Origin: Agelas oroides
Lineage: Eukaryota; Porifera; Demospongiae; Agelasida; Agelasidae
Assembly (NCBI GenBank): GCA_949130485.1
Contig: OX422189.1
Span: 6,029,920-6,093,919, forward strand
Length of the DNA stretch: 64,000 nucleotides
Reading direction: 5' to 3'
The position numbers and the translations under genes are program-made. This document shows, one piece after another, positions 32,953 to 45,747 of this stretch. Position 1 is the stretch's first letter; the number at the start of each line of letters is the position of its first letter. Below the pieces are notes generated by a model. The model had not been told where the DNA came from. It ran no database searches and saw nothing but the letters and a program-made list of their open reading frames with translations.

Positions 32953-32995
32953 CGCTCTCGAATGAATCGTCGGGCCAGCGCCCTTCTTCAGCCAT
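32953..32995 (-). CDS. Candidate first coding exon, minus strand, copy B
   Basis: Counterpart of 8645-8687, MAEEGRWPDDSFES then donor GTATGT; ends six bases before the N gap. Confidence 0.22.
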
Positions 32996-33000
32996 GGCAA

Positions 33001-33200
33001 NNNNNNNNNNNNNNNNNNNNNNNNNNNNNNNNNNNNNNNNNNNNNNNNNNNNNNNNNNNNNNNNNNNNNNNNNNNNNNNNNNNNNNNNNNNNNNNNNNNN
33101 NNNNNNNNNNNNNNNNNNNNNNNNNNNNNNNNNNNNNNNNNNNNNNNNNNNNNNNNNNNNNNNNNNNNNNNNNNNNNNNNNNNNNNNNNNNNNNNNNNNN
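33001..33200. other. Assembly gap (200 N)
   Basis: Exactly 200 undetermined bases join copy B to the middle of a satellite monomer. The round size suggests a placeholder; copy A has about 3.5 kb between the same point and its satellite. Confidence 0.95.
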
Positions 33201-36200
33201 TCCGTGGTAGGGTTTGCAGGGAATTTACTCGAATTTCCATTGCCGACACTATGCGGCGATGGTGCATAGGAACAATTTGCAAGCTTGTACCGCTTTGTGA
33301 GTTGATTGCACAAACGGAGGGTTTGCGTTTTTGGCCTCCCCAATCCCACAGCTTCTTGCCGATATGTAGTTTGCATTAGTGCAACAATTGCTCCGTGGTA
33401 GGATTTGCAGGGAATTTACGATAATTTCCATTGCCTTTTCTATGCGGCAATGGTGCAGGAGGAACAATTTGCAAGCTCGTACCGCTTTGTGCGTTGATTG
33501 CACAAACGGAGGGTTTGCGTTTTTGGCCTCCCCATTCCCACAGTTTCTTGCTTATATGTAGTTTGCATTAGTGCAACTATTGTTCCGGGGTAGGATTTGC
33601 AGGGAATTTACGCGAATTTCCATTGCTGATATTATGCGGCGATGGTGCAGGAGGAACAATTTGCAAGCTCGTACCGCTTTGTGCGTTGATTGCACAAACG
33701 GAGGGTTTGCGTTTTTGGCCTCCCCATTCCCACAGCTTCTTGCTCATATGTAGTTTGCATTAGTGCAACTATTGTTCCGTGGTAGGGTTTGCAGGGAGTT
33801 TACTCGAATTTCCATTGCCGATACTATGCGGCGATGGTGCAGGAGGAACAATTTGCAAGCTTGTACCGCTTTGTGAGTTGATTGCACAAACGGAGTGTTT
33901 GCGTTTTTGGCCTCCCCATTCCCACAGCTTCTTGCTCGTATGTAGTTTGCATTAGTGCAACTATTGTTCCGTGGTAGGATTTGCAAGGAATTTACGCGAA
34001 TTTCAATTGCCTTTTCTATCCGGCAATGGTGCAGGAGGAACAATTTGCAAGCTCGAACCGCTTTGTGAGTTGATTGCACAAACGGAGTGTTTGCGTTTTT
34101 GGCCTCCCCATTCCCACAGCTTCTTGCTCGTATGTAGTTTGCATTAGTGCAACTATTGTTCCGTGGTAGGGTTTGCAGGGAATTTACGCGAATTTCCATT
34201 GACTTTTCTATGCGGCGATGGTGCAGGATGAACAATTTGCAAGCTCGTACCGCTTTGTGCGTTGATTGCACTAACGGAGGGTTTGCGTTTTTGGCCTCCC
34301 CATTCCCACAGCTTCTTGCTCATATCTAGTTTTCCATTAGTGCAACTATTGTTCCGTGGGAGGATTTGCAGGGAATTTACGCGAATTTCCATTGTTGATA
34401 TTATGCGGCGATGGTCCAGGAGGAACAATTTGCAAAACTCGTACCCGCTTTGTGCGTTGGTTGCACAAACGGAGGGTTTGCGTTTTTGGCCTCCCCATTC
34501 CCACAGCTTCTTGCTCATATGTAGTTTGCATTAGTGCAACTATTGTTCCGTGGTAGGGTTTGCAGGGAATTTACTCGAATTTCCATTGCCGATACTATGC
34601 GGCGATGGTGCAGTAGGAACAATTTGCAAGCTTGTACCGCTTCGTGAGTTGATTGCACAAACGGAGGGTTTGCGTTTTTGGCCTCCCCAATCCCACAGCT
34701 TCTTGCTCGTATGTAGTTTGCATTAGTGCAACAATTGTTCCGTGGTAGGATTTGCAGGGAATTTACGATAATTTCCATTGCCTTTTCTATGCGGCAATGG
34801 TGCAGGAGGAACAATTTGCAAGCTCGTACCGCTTTGTGCGTTGATTGCACAAACGGAGGGTTTGCGTTTTTGGCCTCCCCATTCCCACAGTTTCTTGCTC
34901 ATATGTAGTTTGCATTAGTGCAACTATTGTTCCGGGGTAGGATTTGCAGGGAATTTACGCGAATTTCCATTGCTGATATTATGCGGCGATGGTGCAGGAG
35001 GAACAATTTGCAAGCTCGTACCGCTTTGTGCGTTGATTGCACAAACGGAGGGTTTGCGTTTTTGGCCTCCCCATTCCCACAGCTTCTTGCTCATATGTAG
35101 TTTGCATTAGTGCAACTATTGTTCCGGGGTAGGATTTGCAGGGAATTTACGCGAATTTCCATTGCTGATATTATGCGGCGATGGTGCAGGAGGAACAATT
35201 TGCAAGCTCGTACCGCTTTGTGCGTTGATTGCACAAACTGAGGGTTTGCGTTTTTGGCCTACCCATTCTCATAGCTTCTTGCACATATGTAGTTTGCATT
35301 ATTGCAACTATTGTTCCGTGGTAGGATTTGCAGGGAATTTACGTGAATTTCCATTGCCTATTCTATGCGGCGATGGTGCAGGAGGAACAATTTGCAAGCT
35401 CGTACCGCTTTGTGCGTTGATTGCACAAACGGAGTGTTTGTGTTTTTGGCCTCCCCTTTCCCACAGTTTCTTGCTCATATGTAGTTTGCATTAGTGCAAC
35501 TATTGTTCCGTGGGAGGATTTGCAGGGAATTTACGCGAATTTCCATTGCCTTTTCTATGCGGCGATGGTGCAGGAGGAACAATTTGCAAGCTCGTTCCAC
35601 TTTGTGCGTTGATTGCACAAACGGAGGGTTTGCGTTTTTGGCCTCCCCATTCCCACAGCTTCTTGCTCATATGTAGTTTGCATTAGTGTTCCGGGGTAGG
35701 ATTTGCAGGGAATTTACGCGAATTTCCATTGCCGACACTATGCGGCGATGGTGCATAGGAACAATTTGCAAGCTTGTACCGCTTTGTGAGTTGATTGCAC
35801 AAACGGAGGGTTTGCGTTTTTGGCCTCCCCAATCCCACAGCTTCTTGCCGATATGTAGTTTGCATTAGTGCAACAATTGCTCCGTGGTAGGATTTGCAGG
35901 GAATTTACGATAATTTCCATTGCCTTTTCTATGCGGCAATGGTGCAGGAGGAACAATTTGCAAGCTCGTACCGCTTTGTGCGTTGATTGCACAAACGGAG
36001 GGTTTGCGTTTTTGGCCTCCCCATTCCCACAGTTTCTTGCTCATATGTAGTTTGCATTAGTGCAACTATTGTTCCGGGGTAGGATTTGCAGGGAATTTAC
36101 GCGAATTTCCATTGCTGATATTATGCGGCGATGGTGCAGGAGGAACAATTTGCAAGCTTGTACCGCTTTGTGAGTTGATTGCACAAACGGAGTGTTTGCG

Positions 36201-39166
36201 TTTTTGGCCTCCCCATTCCCACAGCTTCTTGCTCGTATGTAGTTTGCATTAGTGCAACTATTGTTCCGTGGTAGGATTTGCAAGGAATTTACGCGAATTT
36301 CAATTGCCTTTTCTATCCGGCAATGGTGCAGGAGGAACAATTTGCAAGCTCGAACCGCTTTGTGCGTTGATTGCACAAACGGAGTGTTTGCGTTTTTGGC
36401 CTCCCCAATCCCACAGCTTCTTGCTCATATGTAGTTTGCATTAGTGCAACTATTGTTCCGTGGTAGGGTTTGCAGGGAATTTACGCGAATTTCCATTGAC
36501 TTTTCTATGCGGCGATGGTGCAGGATGAACAATTTGCAAGCTCGTACCGCTTTGTGCGTTGATTGCACTAACGGAGGGTTTGCGTTTTTGGCCTCCCCAT
36601 TCCCACAGCTTCTTGCTCATATCTAGTTTCCATTAGTGCAACTATTGTTCCGTGGGAGGATTTGCAGGGAATTTACGCGAATTTCCATTGTTGATATTAT
36701 GCGGCGATGGTCCAGGAGGAACAATTTGCAAACTCGTACCGCTTTGTGCGTTGGTTGCACAAACGGAGGGTTTGCGTTTTTGGCCTCCCCATTCCCACAG
36801 CTTCTTGCTCATATGTAGTTTGCATTAGTGCAACTATTGTTCCGTGGTAGGGTTTGCAGGGAATTTACTCGAATTTCCATTGCCGATACTATGCGGCGAT
36901 GGTGCAGTAGGAACAATTTGCAAGCTTGTACCGCTTCGTGAGTTGATTGCACAAACGGAGGGTTTGCGTTTTTGGCCTCCCCAATCCCACAGCTTCTTGC
37001 TCGTATGTAGTTTGCATTAGTGCAACAATTGTTCCGTGGTAGGATTTGCAGGGAATTTACGATAATTTCCATTGCCTTTTCTATGCGGCAATGGTGCAGG
37101 AGGAACAATTTGCAAGCTCGTACCGCTTTGTGCGTTGATTGCACAAACGGAGGGTTTGCGTTTTTGGCCTCCCCATTCCCACAGTTTCTTGCTCATATGT
37201 AGTTTGCATTAGTGCAACTATTGTTCCGGGGTAGGATTTGCAGGGAATTTACGCGAATTTCCATTGCTGATATTATGCGGCGATGGTGCAGGAGGAACAA
37301 TTTGCAAGCTCGTACCGCTTTGTGCGTTGATTGCACAAACGGAGGGTTTGCGTTTTTGGCCTCCCCATTCCCACAGCTTCTTGCTCATATGTAGTTTGCA
37401 TTAGTGCAACTATTGTTCCGGGGTAGGATTTGCAGGGAATTTACGCGAATTTCCATTGCTGATATTATGCGGCGATGGTGCAGGAGGAACAATTTGCAAG
37501 CTCGTACCGCTTTGTGCGTTGATTGCACAAACTGAGGGTTTGCGTTTTTGGCCTACCCATTCTCATAGCTTCTTGCACATATGTAGTTTGCATTATTGCA
37601 ACTATTGTTCCGTGGTAGGATTTGCAGGGAATTTACGTGAATTTCCATTGCCTATTCTATGCGGCGATGGTGCAGGAGGAACAATTTGCAAGCTCGTACC
37701 GCTTTGTGCGTTGATTGCACAAACGGAGTGTTTGTGTTTTTGGCCTCCCCTTTCCCACAGTTTCTTGCTCATATGTAGTTTGCATTAGTGCAACTATTGT
37801 TCCGTGGGAGGATTTGCAGGGAATTTACGCGAATTTCCATTGCCTTTTCTATGCGGCGATGGTGCAGGAGGAACAATTTGCAAGCTCGTTCCACTTTGTG
37901 CGTTGATTGCACAAACGGAGGGTTTGCGTTTTTGGCCTCCCCATTCCCACAGCTTCTTGCTCATATGTAGTTTGCATTAGTGTTCCGGGGTAGGATTTGC
38001 AGGGAATTTACGCGAATTTCCATTGACGGCATTATACGGCGATGGTGCAGGAGGAACAATTTGTAAACTCGTACCACTTTGTGTCTTGATTACACAAACG
38101 GAGGGTTTGCGTTTTTGGCCTCCCCATTCCCACAGCTTCATGCTAATATGTAGTTTGCATTAGTGCAACTATTGTTCCGTGGTTTGCCGGGAATTTTCCA
38201 TTGCCGGTATTACACCGCGATGGTGCAGGAGGAACAATTTGCAAGCACGTACCGCTTTGTGCGCTGATTGCACAAACGGAGGGTTTTCGTTTTTGTCCTC
38301 CCCATTCCCACAGCTTCTTTCTCATATGTAATTCGCATTAGTGCAACTATTGTGCCGTGGTAGGGTTTATCGGGAATTTGCTCGAATTTCCATTGCCGGC
38401 ATTATACGGCGATGGTGCACGAGGAACAATTTGCAAGCACGTGCCGCTTTGAGCGCTGATTGCACAAACGCAGGGTTTGCGTTTTTGGTCTCCACATTCC
38501 CACAGCTTCTTTCTCATATGTAGTTTGCATTAGTCCAACTATTGTTCCGTTGTAGGGTTTGCCGGGAATTTGCGCGAATTGCCATTGCCGGCAATATACG
38601 GCGATGGTGCAGGAGGAACAATTTGCAAACTCGTACCGCTTTGTGCGCTGAGCACAAACGGAGGGTTTGCGTTTTTGGCCTCCCCATTCCCACAGCTTCT
38701 TTCTCGTATGTAATTTGCAATTGTGCAACTATTGTTCCGTGGTAGGGTTTGCCGGGAATTTGCGCGAATTTCTATTGCCGGCATTACACGCTGATGGTGC
38801 AGGAGGAACAATTTGCAAGCACGTACCGCTTTGTGCGCTGATTGCGCAAGTGAAATTTTTGTGTTTTTTTTTGGCCTCCCCATTCCCACAGCTTCTTTCT
38901 CATATGTAGTTTGCACTATTGTTCCGTGGAAGGGTTTGCCGGGAATTTGCGCGAATTTCCATTGCCGGCATTATACGGCGATGCAGGAGACGGAACCATT
39001 AGCAAGTTCGTACCGCTTTGTGCGTTGATTGCACAAGCGGAGTGTTTGCGTTTTTAGCCTCCCCATTCCCCCTCCTTCTTGCTCATATGTAGTTTGCATT
39101 AGTGCAACTATTGTTTCGTGGTAGGGTTTGCCGGGAATTTGCGCGAATTTCCATTGCTGGCATTAA
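33201..39166 (+). repeat. 192-bp satellite array 2 (~31 units)
   Basis: Same monomer as 12174-21315. A 2294-bp block at about 34.15-35.69 kb is repeated nearly identically at 36.44-37.98 kb, including a shared 9-base loss (ATTAGTGTTCCGGGG) at ~35687 and ~37981. From ~38000 on, monomers become divergent (GCCGGGAATTTGCGCG, GCCGGCATTATACGGC), approaching satellite 2. Confidence 0.97.
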
Positions 39167-42146
39167 CAGCTTACATTTTTGAACTCTCTATTCCCTACGC
39201 TTCATGCTCATACTCTACTTGCATCAGTGCAACCTTTGTTCTGTGTTAGGGTTATCCGTCAAGTTGCGTGAATATCATGTATCTACGCTAATTCGACATT
39301 GTATACAGCCTCGTGTGAAATGGATTTGCTTGCAGTCTTGTGTAGGTTGGTGCGTTCATTGCACACACTAACTGCTTAAATTTTTGAATTCTCTCTTCCA
39401 TACTCTTCACGCTGACATGCTACTTGCATTAGTGCAACCTTTGTTCCGGGTTAGGGTTAGCCGTCAAATAGCGTGAATTTCGTATATCTGCGCTAAATCG
39501 GAATTACACGACCTGGATTTGCTTGCAGGCTTGTGGAGGTTGGTGCGTTCATTGCACAGACAAACAGATTATATGTTTGAACTCTCTATTCCCTACGCTT
39601 CATGCTCATACTCTACTTGCAATAGTGCAACCTTTGTTGCCAGTTAGGGTTAGCCGTCAATTGGCGTGAATTTCATATATCTGCGCTAATTGGGCATTCC
39701 ACGTCCTCGTGTGAAAAGGATTTCCTTGCATGCTTGTGGAGGTTGGTGCGTCCATTGCACAGACTAACGCCTTACATTTTTGAACTCTCTATTCCCTACT
39801 CTTCACGCTGACATGCTATTTGCAATAATGCAACCTTTGTTCCGGGTTATGGTTCGCCGTCAAGTTGCGTAAATTGCATATATCTCCGCTAATTTCGGCA
39901 TTGCACGGCCTCGTATGAAATATTCCAGGCTTGTGAAGGTTGGTGCGTTCATTGCACAGACTATCGGCCTACATTTTTGAACTCTCTATTCCCTATATAC
40001 TTCAGGCTTATATGCTATTTGCATTAGTGCAACATTTGGTCCGGGTTAGGGTTAGCCGTCAAGTTGCGTGAATTTGATATATCTACGCTAATTCGGCATT
40101 GCACAGCCTCGTGTGAAATGGATTTTCTTGCAGGCTTGTGGAGGTTGGTTCGTTCATTGCACAGATTAACGTCTTACATTTTTGAATCTCTAATCCCTAC
40201 GCTTCATGCCAATACGCTATTTGTATTAATGCAACCTTTGTTCCGGGTTAGGGTTAGCCGTCAAGTTGCGTGAATTTCATATAATTCGTCATTGACCAGC
40301 CTCGTGTGAACTGGATTTGCTTGCAGGCTTGTGGAGGTTGATGCATTCATTGCACAGACAAACGGCTTACATTTTTGAACTCTTTATTCCCTACGCTTCA
40401 TGCTCATATGTCAGTTATATTAGTGCAGCATTTGTTCCGGGTTAGGGTTAGCCGTAAAATTGCACGAATTGCATATATCTACGCTAATTCGGCATTGTAC
40501 GGCCTCGGGTGAAATGGATTTGCTTCCAGGCTTGTTGAGGTTGGTGCGTTCATTGCACAGACTAACAGCTTATATTTTTGGACTCTCTATTCCCTGCGCT
40601 TCATGCTGATATGCTACCTACAATAGTGCAACCTTTGTTCCGGGTTAGGTTTAGCCGTCACTTTAACTAAATTTCATATCTCTGCGCTAATTCGGCATTC
40701 CACGGCGTCGGGCGAAATGGATTTGCTTGCAGGCTTGTGGTGGGTGGTGCGTTCATTGCACAGACTATCGGCTTACATTTTTGAACTCTGTATTCCCTAC
40801 GCTTCATGTTCATACTCTACTTGCAATAGCGCAACCTTTGTTCCGGGTTAGGGTTAGCCGTCAATTTGCGTAAAGCATATCTGCGCTAATTCGGCATTGT
40901 ACAGCCTCTTGTGAAATGGATTTTATCTTGCAGGCTTGTGGAGGTTGGTGCTTTCATTGCACAGACTAACGTCTTATATTTTTGAACTCTCTATTCCCTA
41001 TGCTTCATGCTGATTAGTGCAACCTTTGTTCCGGGTGAGGTTTCTTCGTCAATTGGCGTGATTTTCATATGTCTGCGCTAATTCGGCATTGAACGGCCTC
41101 GTGTGAAATGGATTTCCTTGCAGGCTTGTGGAGGTTGGTGCGTTCATTGCACAGACTATCGGCTTACATTTTTGAACTCTCTTTTCCCTATATGCTTCAT
41201 GCTCATACTCTACTTGCATTACTGCAACCTTTGTTCTGGGTTAGGGTTAGCCGTCAAGTTGCGTGAATTTGATATATCTACGCTAATTCGGCATTCCACG
41301 CCCAGGGGTGAAATGGATTTCCTTGCAGGCTTGTGGAGGTTGGTGCGTTCATTGCACAGACTAACGGCTTACATTTTTGAACTCTCTATTCCCTACGGTT
41401 CATGCTTATATGCTACTTGCATAAGTGCAACCTTTGTTCCGGGTTAGGTTTAGCCGCCAATTGGCGTGAATTTGATATATCTGCGCTAATTCGGCATTCC
41501 ACGGCGTCGGGTGATATGGATTTGCTTACAGGCTTGTGGAGGTTGGTGCGTTCATTACACAGACTAATGGCTTACATTTTCGAACTCTCTATTCCCTACG
41601 CTTCATGCTCAGACGCTACTTGCATTAGTGCAACCTTTGTTCCGGGATAGATTTAGCCATCAATTTGCGTGAATTTGATATATCTGCGCTAATTCAGCAT
41701 TTAATACACAGCCTCGTTTGAAATGGATTTGCTTGCAGGCTTGTGGAGGGTGGTGCGTTCATTGCACAGACTATCGGCTTACATTTATGAACTCTCATTT
41801 CCCTACGCTTCATGTTACTGCAACCTTTGTTCCGGGTTAGGGTTAGCCGCGTGAATTTCTTATATCTACGCTAATTCAGCATTCTACAGCCTCGTGTGAA
41901 ATGGATTTGCTTGCAGGCTTGTGGAGGTTGGTGTGTTCATTGCACATACTAAAGGCTTACATTTTTGAACTCTCTATCCCCTGCGCTTCATGCTCATATG
42001 CTACTTGCATTAGTGCAGCATTTGTTCCGGGTTAGGGGTAGCCGTCATGTTGCGTGAATTGCATATATCTGCGTTAATTCGGCATTGAACGGCCTCGTGT
42101 GAAATGGATTTGTTTGCAGGCTTGTGGAAGTTGGTGCGTTCGAGTT
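39167..42146 (+). repeat. ~200-bp satellite 2 array (~15 units)
   Basis: Monomers with TTTTTGAACTCTCTATTCCC, TTGCATTAGTGCAACC, CCGGGTTAGGGTTAGCCGTC, CTGCGCTAATTCGGCATT and GTGCGTTCATTGCACAGAC. More divergent from one another than satellite 1 units. Alignable with satellite 1 along its whole length, so both derive from one ancestor. Ends within GGTTGGTGCGTTC at ~42139. Confidence 0.93.
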
Positions 42147-43069
42147 AACCTGTTAACCTAGGCTAGGATATTGCCGCATGGAACTAGCTAGACGACTTCT
42201 TTCAACGTTAGTACTTGACGTTGTATATACTTTACTAAAGTAGCCTGCATAAAGAATAAGACTGACATTAGTTCTTTTACTGGTTGAAGTTGTTCAGCTA
42301 AATTTCAACCATGCAAGTCAATGCAAATCGTAAAATCTGACCATCAATACTTACAACAAAATAACATCGTCATACCCAGGCCTTCTCATCATGCACTAGT
42401 TTCTTGCAGTATGCCTGACAAGCACTGGAGTAAGAAGGACTGAGGCTAACAAAATTACAAAAATGACTACATACAACACAACAGCATAGAGTTCTTGCAT
42501 GTAAGCATCACATAATAATTATTATGTCTTCAGGCAGATCTTGAATGAAGCTTCTGCACTTCTGCAAAGAGATAGAAACGGTTCCTTATCAACTCCTGGA
42601 CATTTGTGATAACATACATAAACTAAAAGTTATGTGCATGAGATTAAGCTATTCCAACTGGGCGAATAAATAATTAGCAACCAAGTATGCTTGACATTAT
42701 TTACTATATAACAGTAGCCTCATTCCCAGGCCCCGCCCAGCTTTCTGTCGCTTATTAGTACGGTAAAGCGGGAGATGTATCTTTTCTCACGTGAGTGACG
42801 TCAGGATAGAAAGGATGGTAGAAAGGGTTTAATTGTGCGTGGGCGCACCAGGCCCAGAACAGCGAAAAGAGCCAAGGTACCAGGTAACTTACCACACGTA
42901 TCTAGCTAGCGGGAGGTGACTGTCTTACACACCAAGCGTTGAGCGTGTAGTTGGTTTAAAATACGCGAAACGCAGCCTGTCAGTTCTGCAAAATTTCGCC
43001 ATTTTCCAATTACGTCATGCTCACGTGAGAAAAGATACCAGGCTCTCCACGGCTTTTCTGCACTGCAAG
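42147..43069. other. Gene-poor flank with inverted-repeat pieces
   Basis: No gene seen. TAGCCTCATTCCCAGGCC at 42715 is an isolated left end of the foldback family. GTATCTTTTCTCACGTGAG (42776) is inverted at ~43019-43039, bounding a ~260-bp degraded element. Confidence 0.5.
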
Positions 43070-43437
43070 TAGTCTCGTCCACAGACACCAAATTTTTCGT
43101 GCGCGCCCTGCGGCCTTGTCGAAAAATAGGGTCTGGACACGTTCACTGGTAAAACTGGGACGTAATCATAGGAGCGTATCGGCTTGTTGTCGCACCAATC
43201 AGATTGCTCAGGTCAAGTAAATTGCGTTATGCGTCATCACAAATAGCCAGCTTGCAAATTTTTGGGCGCCAAAGCAAACGCTGCTGGTAGCTGATAATGT
43301 AATTAACACCTACAATTACCCAATTTACTGACTGCCGTATGTAAACATGCCCAGTTTTTGGAGTGAAAGTGTCCAGACCCTATTTTTCGACAAGTCTGCA
43401 GGGCGCGCGTGAAAAATTTGGTCTGGGAAAGAGACTA
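43070..43437. mobile_element. Long foldback element, TAGTCTCG family
   Basis: A 368-bp element. The first ~65 bp (TAGTCTCGTCCACAGAC, CGTGCGCGCCCTGC, GAAAAATAGGGTCTGGACAC) are the near reverse complement of the last ~65 bp. The interior is unique sequence. Confidence 0.8.
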
Positions 43438-43479
43438 CAGGCACTCATGAATACTTATTTTTTTGCTGAGAGAGCAAGA

Positions 43480-43550
43480 GCTTGGGATTCAGCTGGGATT
43501 TAAACTCTGAAGACGCTCTTACCACTAAGCCACTTGGACTCCTGGCAGAG
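43480..43550 (-). repeat. tRNA-derived SINE-like fragment
   Basis: Minus strand carries an A-box-like TGGCTTAGTGG (43532-43522) and B-box-like AGTTTAAATCCC (43506-43495). The spacing is shorter than in a tRNA, as if the anticodon arm were deleted, so this is a promoter-bearing relic and not a tRNA gene. Confidence 0.35.
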
Positions 43551-44160
43551 CAGAAGCAAAGCTACGTACAATACAAGGTACGTATGAGTGGCACAGCTAC
43601 AGAGTCATTTACACCACTGGGCATACACTCCACTTCTCTGCAGCTAACCATAATGCAACCACAATGGACGCTGGCACTGCCTGGCAGTAGTAAGTTGTGG
43701 AATGCAAAAAGCCTTAGCACTATAGCTAGATGACTGTTGTCTGCTTCCTATATACTAGCCATAGCTACTATTTGATGAGGTTTCACTCAGAGCTTCACAT
43801 TGTGCGGCTGATATTTGAGGGCGGTGTCTGATCAACCATCAACAGTATGTATGACATTATGAGGAGGGAAGGGGGGTCACAACTTACCATCACATTAGTT
43901 TGTAGATGCTCCCTTAGACGGGCCTTACATTTTAAGTTCATGCTTCTGTCTGCATTTTACTTTCACTACTTTCAAAATCACTTATGAGATTGATGAGGAC
44001 ACACTTGAGCACAAAAGGTGTACCCAGTCACCCTCTATTTCGGCTATACGAAATGCTCCCGTTCTTTCTTGACACGCTCACAATCTACCACAAGGATTGG
44101 AGAGTAGACAAAGGTGACCAGATATGGCAAGAAGTGCATGAAGTGTAAATCCTTGCATTT

Positions 44161-44913
44161 CAGTGCCGTACCTAGCATAGGGGCAGGGAGGCAACTGCCT
44201 CCCCAGAGAACTTGATAATTCCGTACTTATATACTGACCGTGCATACCGATGGCTGTGTTACTGTTCGCTAGTCTCGCAAGCCAGACCCACCAACCCCAG
44301 CGCGGATCGCTTCGAGTATACGTGCTCCATGCGCTATAATACTGAAAGTGATCCGCACTGTACTATCACACGACCAGTCAGCTATGCGTGCATGCGTTGT
44401 GCATGCATGTGTTGACTTGTGCATGCATACCAGTACTATGGCTCAGTATGGTATAGGCATAGATAATAGACCTATAGTATAGGCCCTAGCCAATGGAGAT
44501 GGTTTCCAGTGTTCTAGTAGCTCAGCAAGCAATGATGCAGAGGAGGTTGGACATGGTTGAACTTTACTAATTAAAATGGCTGAGGTTACACTAATTGATT
44601 TTTCGTATCTCAACAGTCTTTTACTAAGGGGGGCCCCAGTTTTCAAATCAAGATTCAAGGATGGATCCAGTACCTTGCAATAATGCCAATATCCAAGATC
44701 AATAGTAGTGATGACCTCAGTTGTTTTAATCAACAAAGGTCAACCATGTCCAACCTCCTCTATAGAAATGATAATTATGATGATGAGTCTCTTCTCATGA
44801 AGCTCTGTGTGCTTCTCTGTATGCCTCAGAATGCGCCTCAGAACACCTAAAATTTCTTGGGGGAGCATGCCCCCAGACCCCCGAGATGGAAAAAGTTACG
44901 TACGGCCCTGCAT
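44161..44913. mobile_element. hAT-like non-autonomous element (degraded)
   Basis: Left end CAGTGCCGTACCTAG and right end reading inward CAGGGCCGTACGTAAC are related inverted repeats. GGGGGAGCATGCCCCCAGAC near the right end resembles the fragment at 62410-62450. No clear 8-bp duplication. Confidence 0.45.
44540..44760. mobile_element. 221-bp element with 21-bp inverted ends
   Basis: GAGGAGGTTGGACATGGTTG at 44540 is exactly inverted at 44741-44760 (one more matching base on the inner side). It is nested in the hAT-like element and has no coding capacity. Confidence 0.75.
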
Positions 44914-44965
44914 GTCCCCGTCCCAGTACATAAGCTACCCTCTCTTATTTATACGTAAAGTAAAT

Positions 44966-45051
44966 ATCAGAGAGTCGGTAGACTCTCTATGTAGGGATGG
45001 CGCCAACACTCAATATATGCAATACTTAAGCAAAAGCCGTATAACTTCACC
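44966..45051 (-). repeat. Inverted copy of 8938-9022
   Basis: GAGAGTCGGTAGACTCTCTA, TGTAGGGATGGCGCC and AATACTTAAGCAAAAGC are the reverse complement of words at 8938-9022. A dispersed repeat of unknown class. Confidence 0.7.
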
Positions 45052-45436
45052 ACAAACACGTTAAAAGCTTATTTAAGCGCCCAGACTTCCTCTTTGAGTG
45101 CCTTTGTGATCAGCAAGACTCGTATAAGTGGCCAAAAGCCACGCTGACGACAGCTAAACGCAAAAGTGTGCGGTAGCAAAAGTGCCATTTTTCTTATTCT
45201 TTCTTTCTTTCTTGTTACGACCACTATGTTCAACAACAATATCTCGCAAACGGTTTAAGTACTCACCGTCATTTTAGCACAAAACTGATGCTTATCACAG
45301 TGTGCAGCTTCCCAGCCACTCAGCATCTTCATAGCTTCAAATTCACCCTGGTCAACAAAAGCCATTCACAACACTCTGAGGCTGCTGTCCGTTGCTTAGG
45401 ACGCCATTTTCTAATTTTGTATGCATGCGCACACAA

Positions 45437-45485
45437 AGTCTCGTTCCCAGACCAAAGACCACGGTCATTGGTCTGGAAGCGAGAG
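45437..45485. mobile_element. Short TAGTCTCG-family remnant
   Basis: GTCTCGTTCCCAGACC faces GGTCTGGAAGCGAGAG; the terminal TA is lost or mutated. Confidence 0.6.
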
Positions 45486-45747
45486 TACACAAGCGAGCGG
45501 GCATGGCTAGCACGGTCTTTTCCCCCCACGGCATTGGGCAAGGCTTATGAACACCAGCACTGCATTTAGCTGCCTACTTGTAGCTACACTAAAAATAGCC
45601 TACTCACAGCTTTAGTGAACTGAAAAGCTAGGATGGTCAGTTGTCAGTATGATAGTTTTCTGTGCTGCAGCTGGTCAGTCGTCATGTGATTGACAACTGA
45701 ATCATTAAATTGGTTTCACAAAGTTTGGTACGGAGAGTGGTTGGCCC

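Noticed and set aside
32797-33503. Open frames crossing the N gap
   Set aside because: They consist mostly of undetermined residues.
12174-39028. Recurrent ~60-residue frames on both strands in every satellite unit
   Set aside because: A 192-bp period keeps any frame in register. The frames end at a TAG that recurs per unit, exist on both strands, and show no coding-type substitution pattern by eye.
12174-42146. CRISPR-like array
   Set aside because: Units are contiguous ~192-200-bp monomers without spacer structure, in an animal genome.
43480-43550. Functional tRNA gene
   Set aside because: A- and B-box-like words are present, but the space between them is too short for an anticodon arm.
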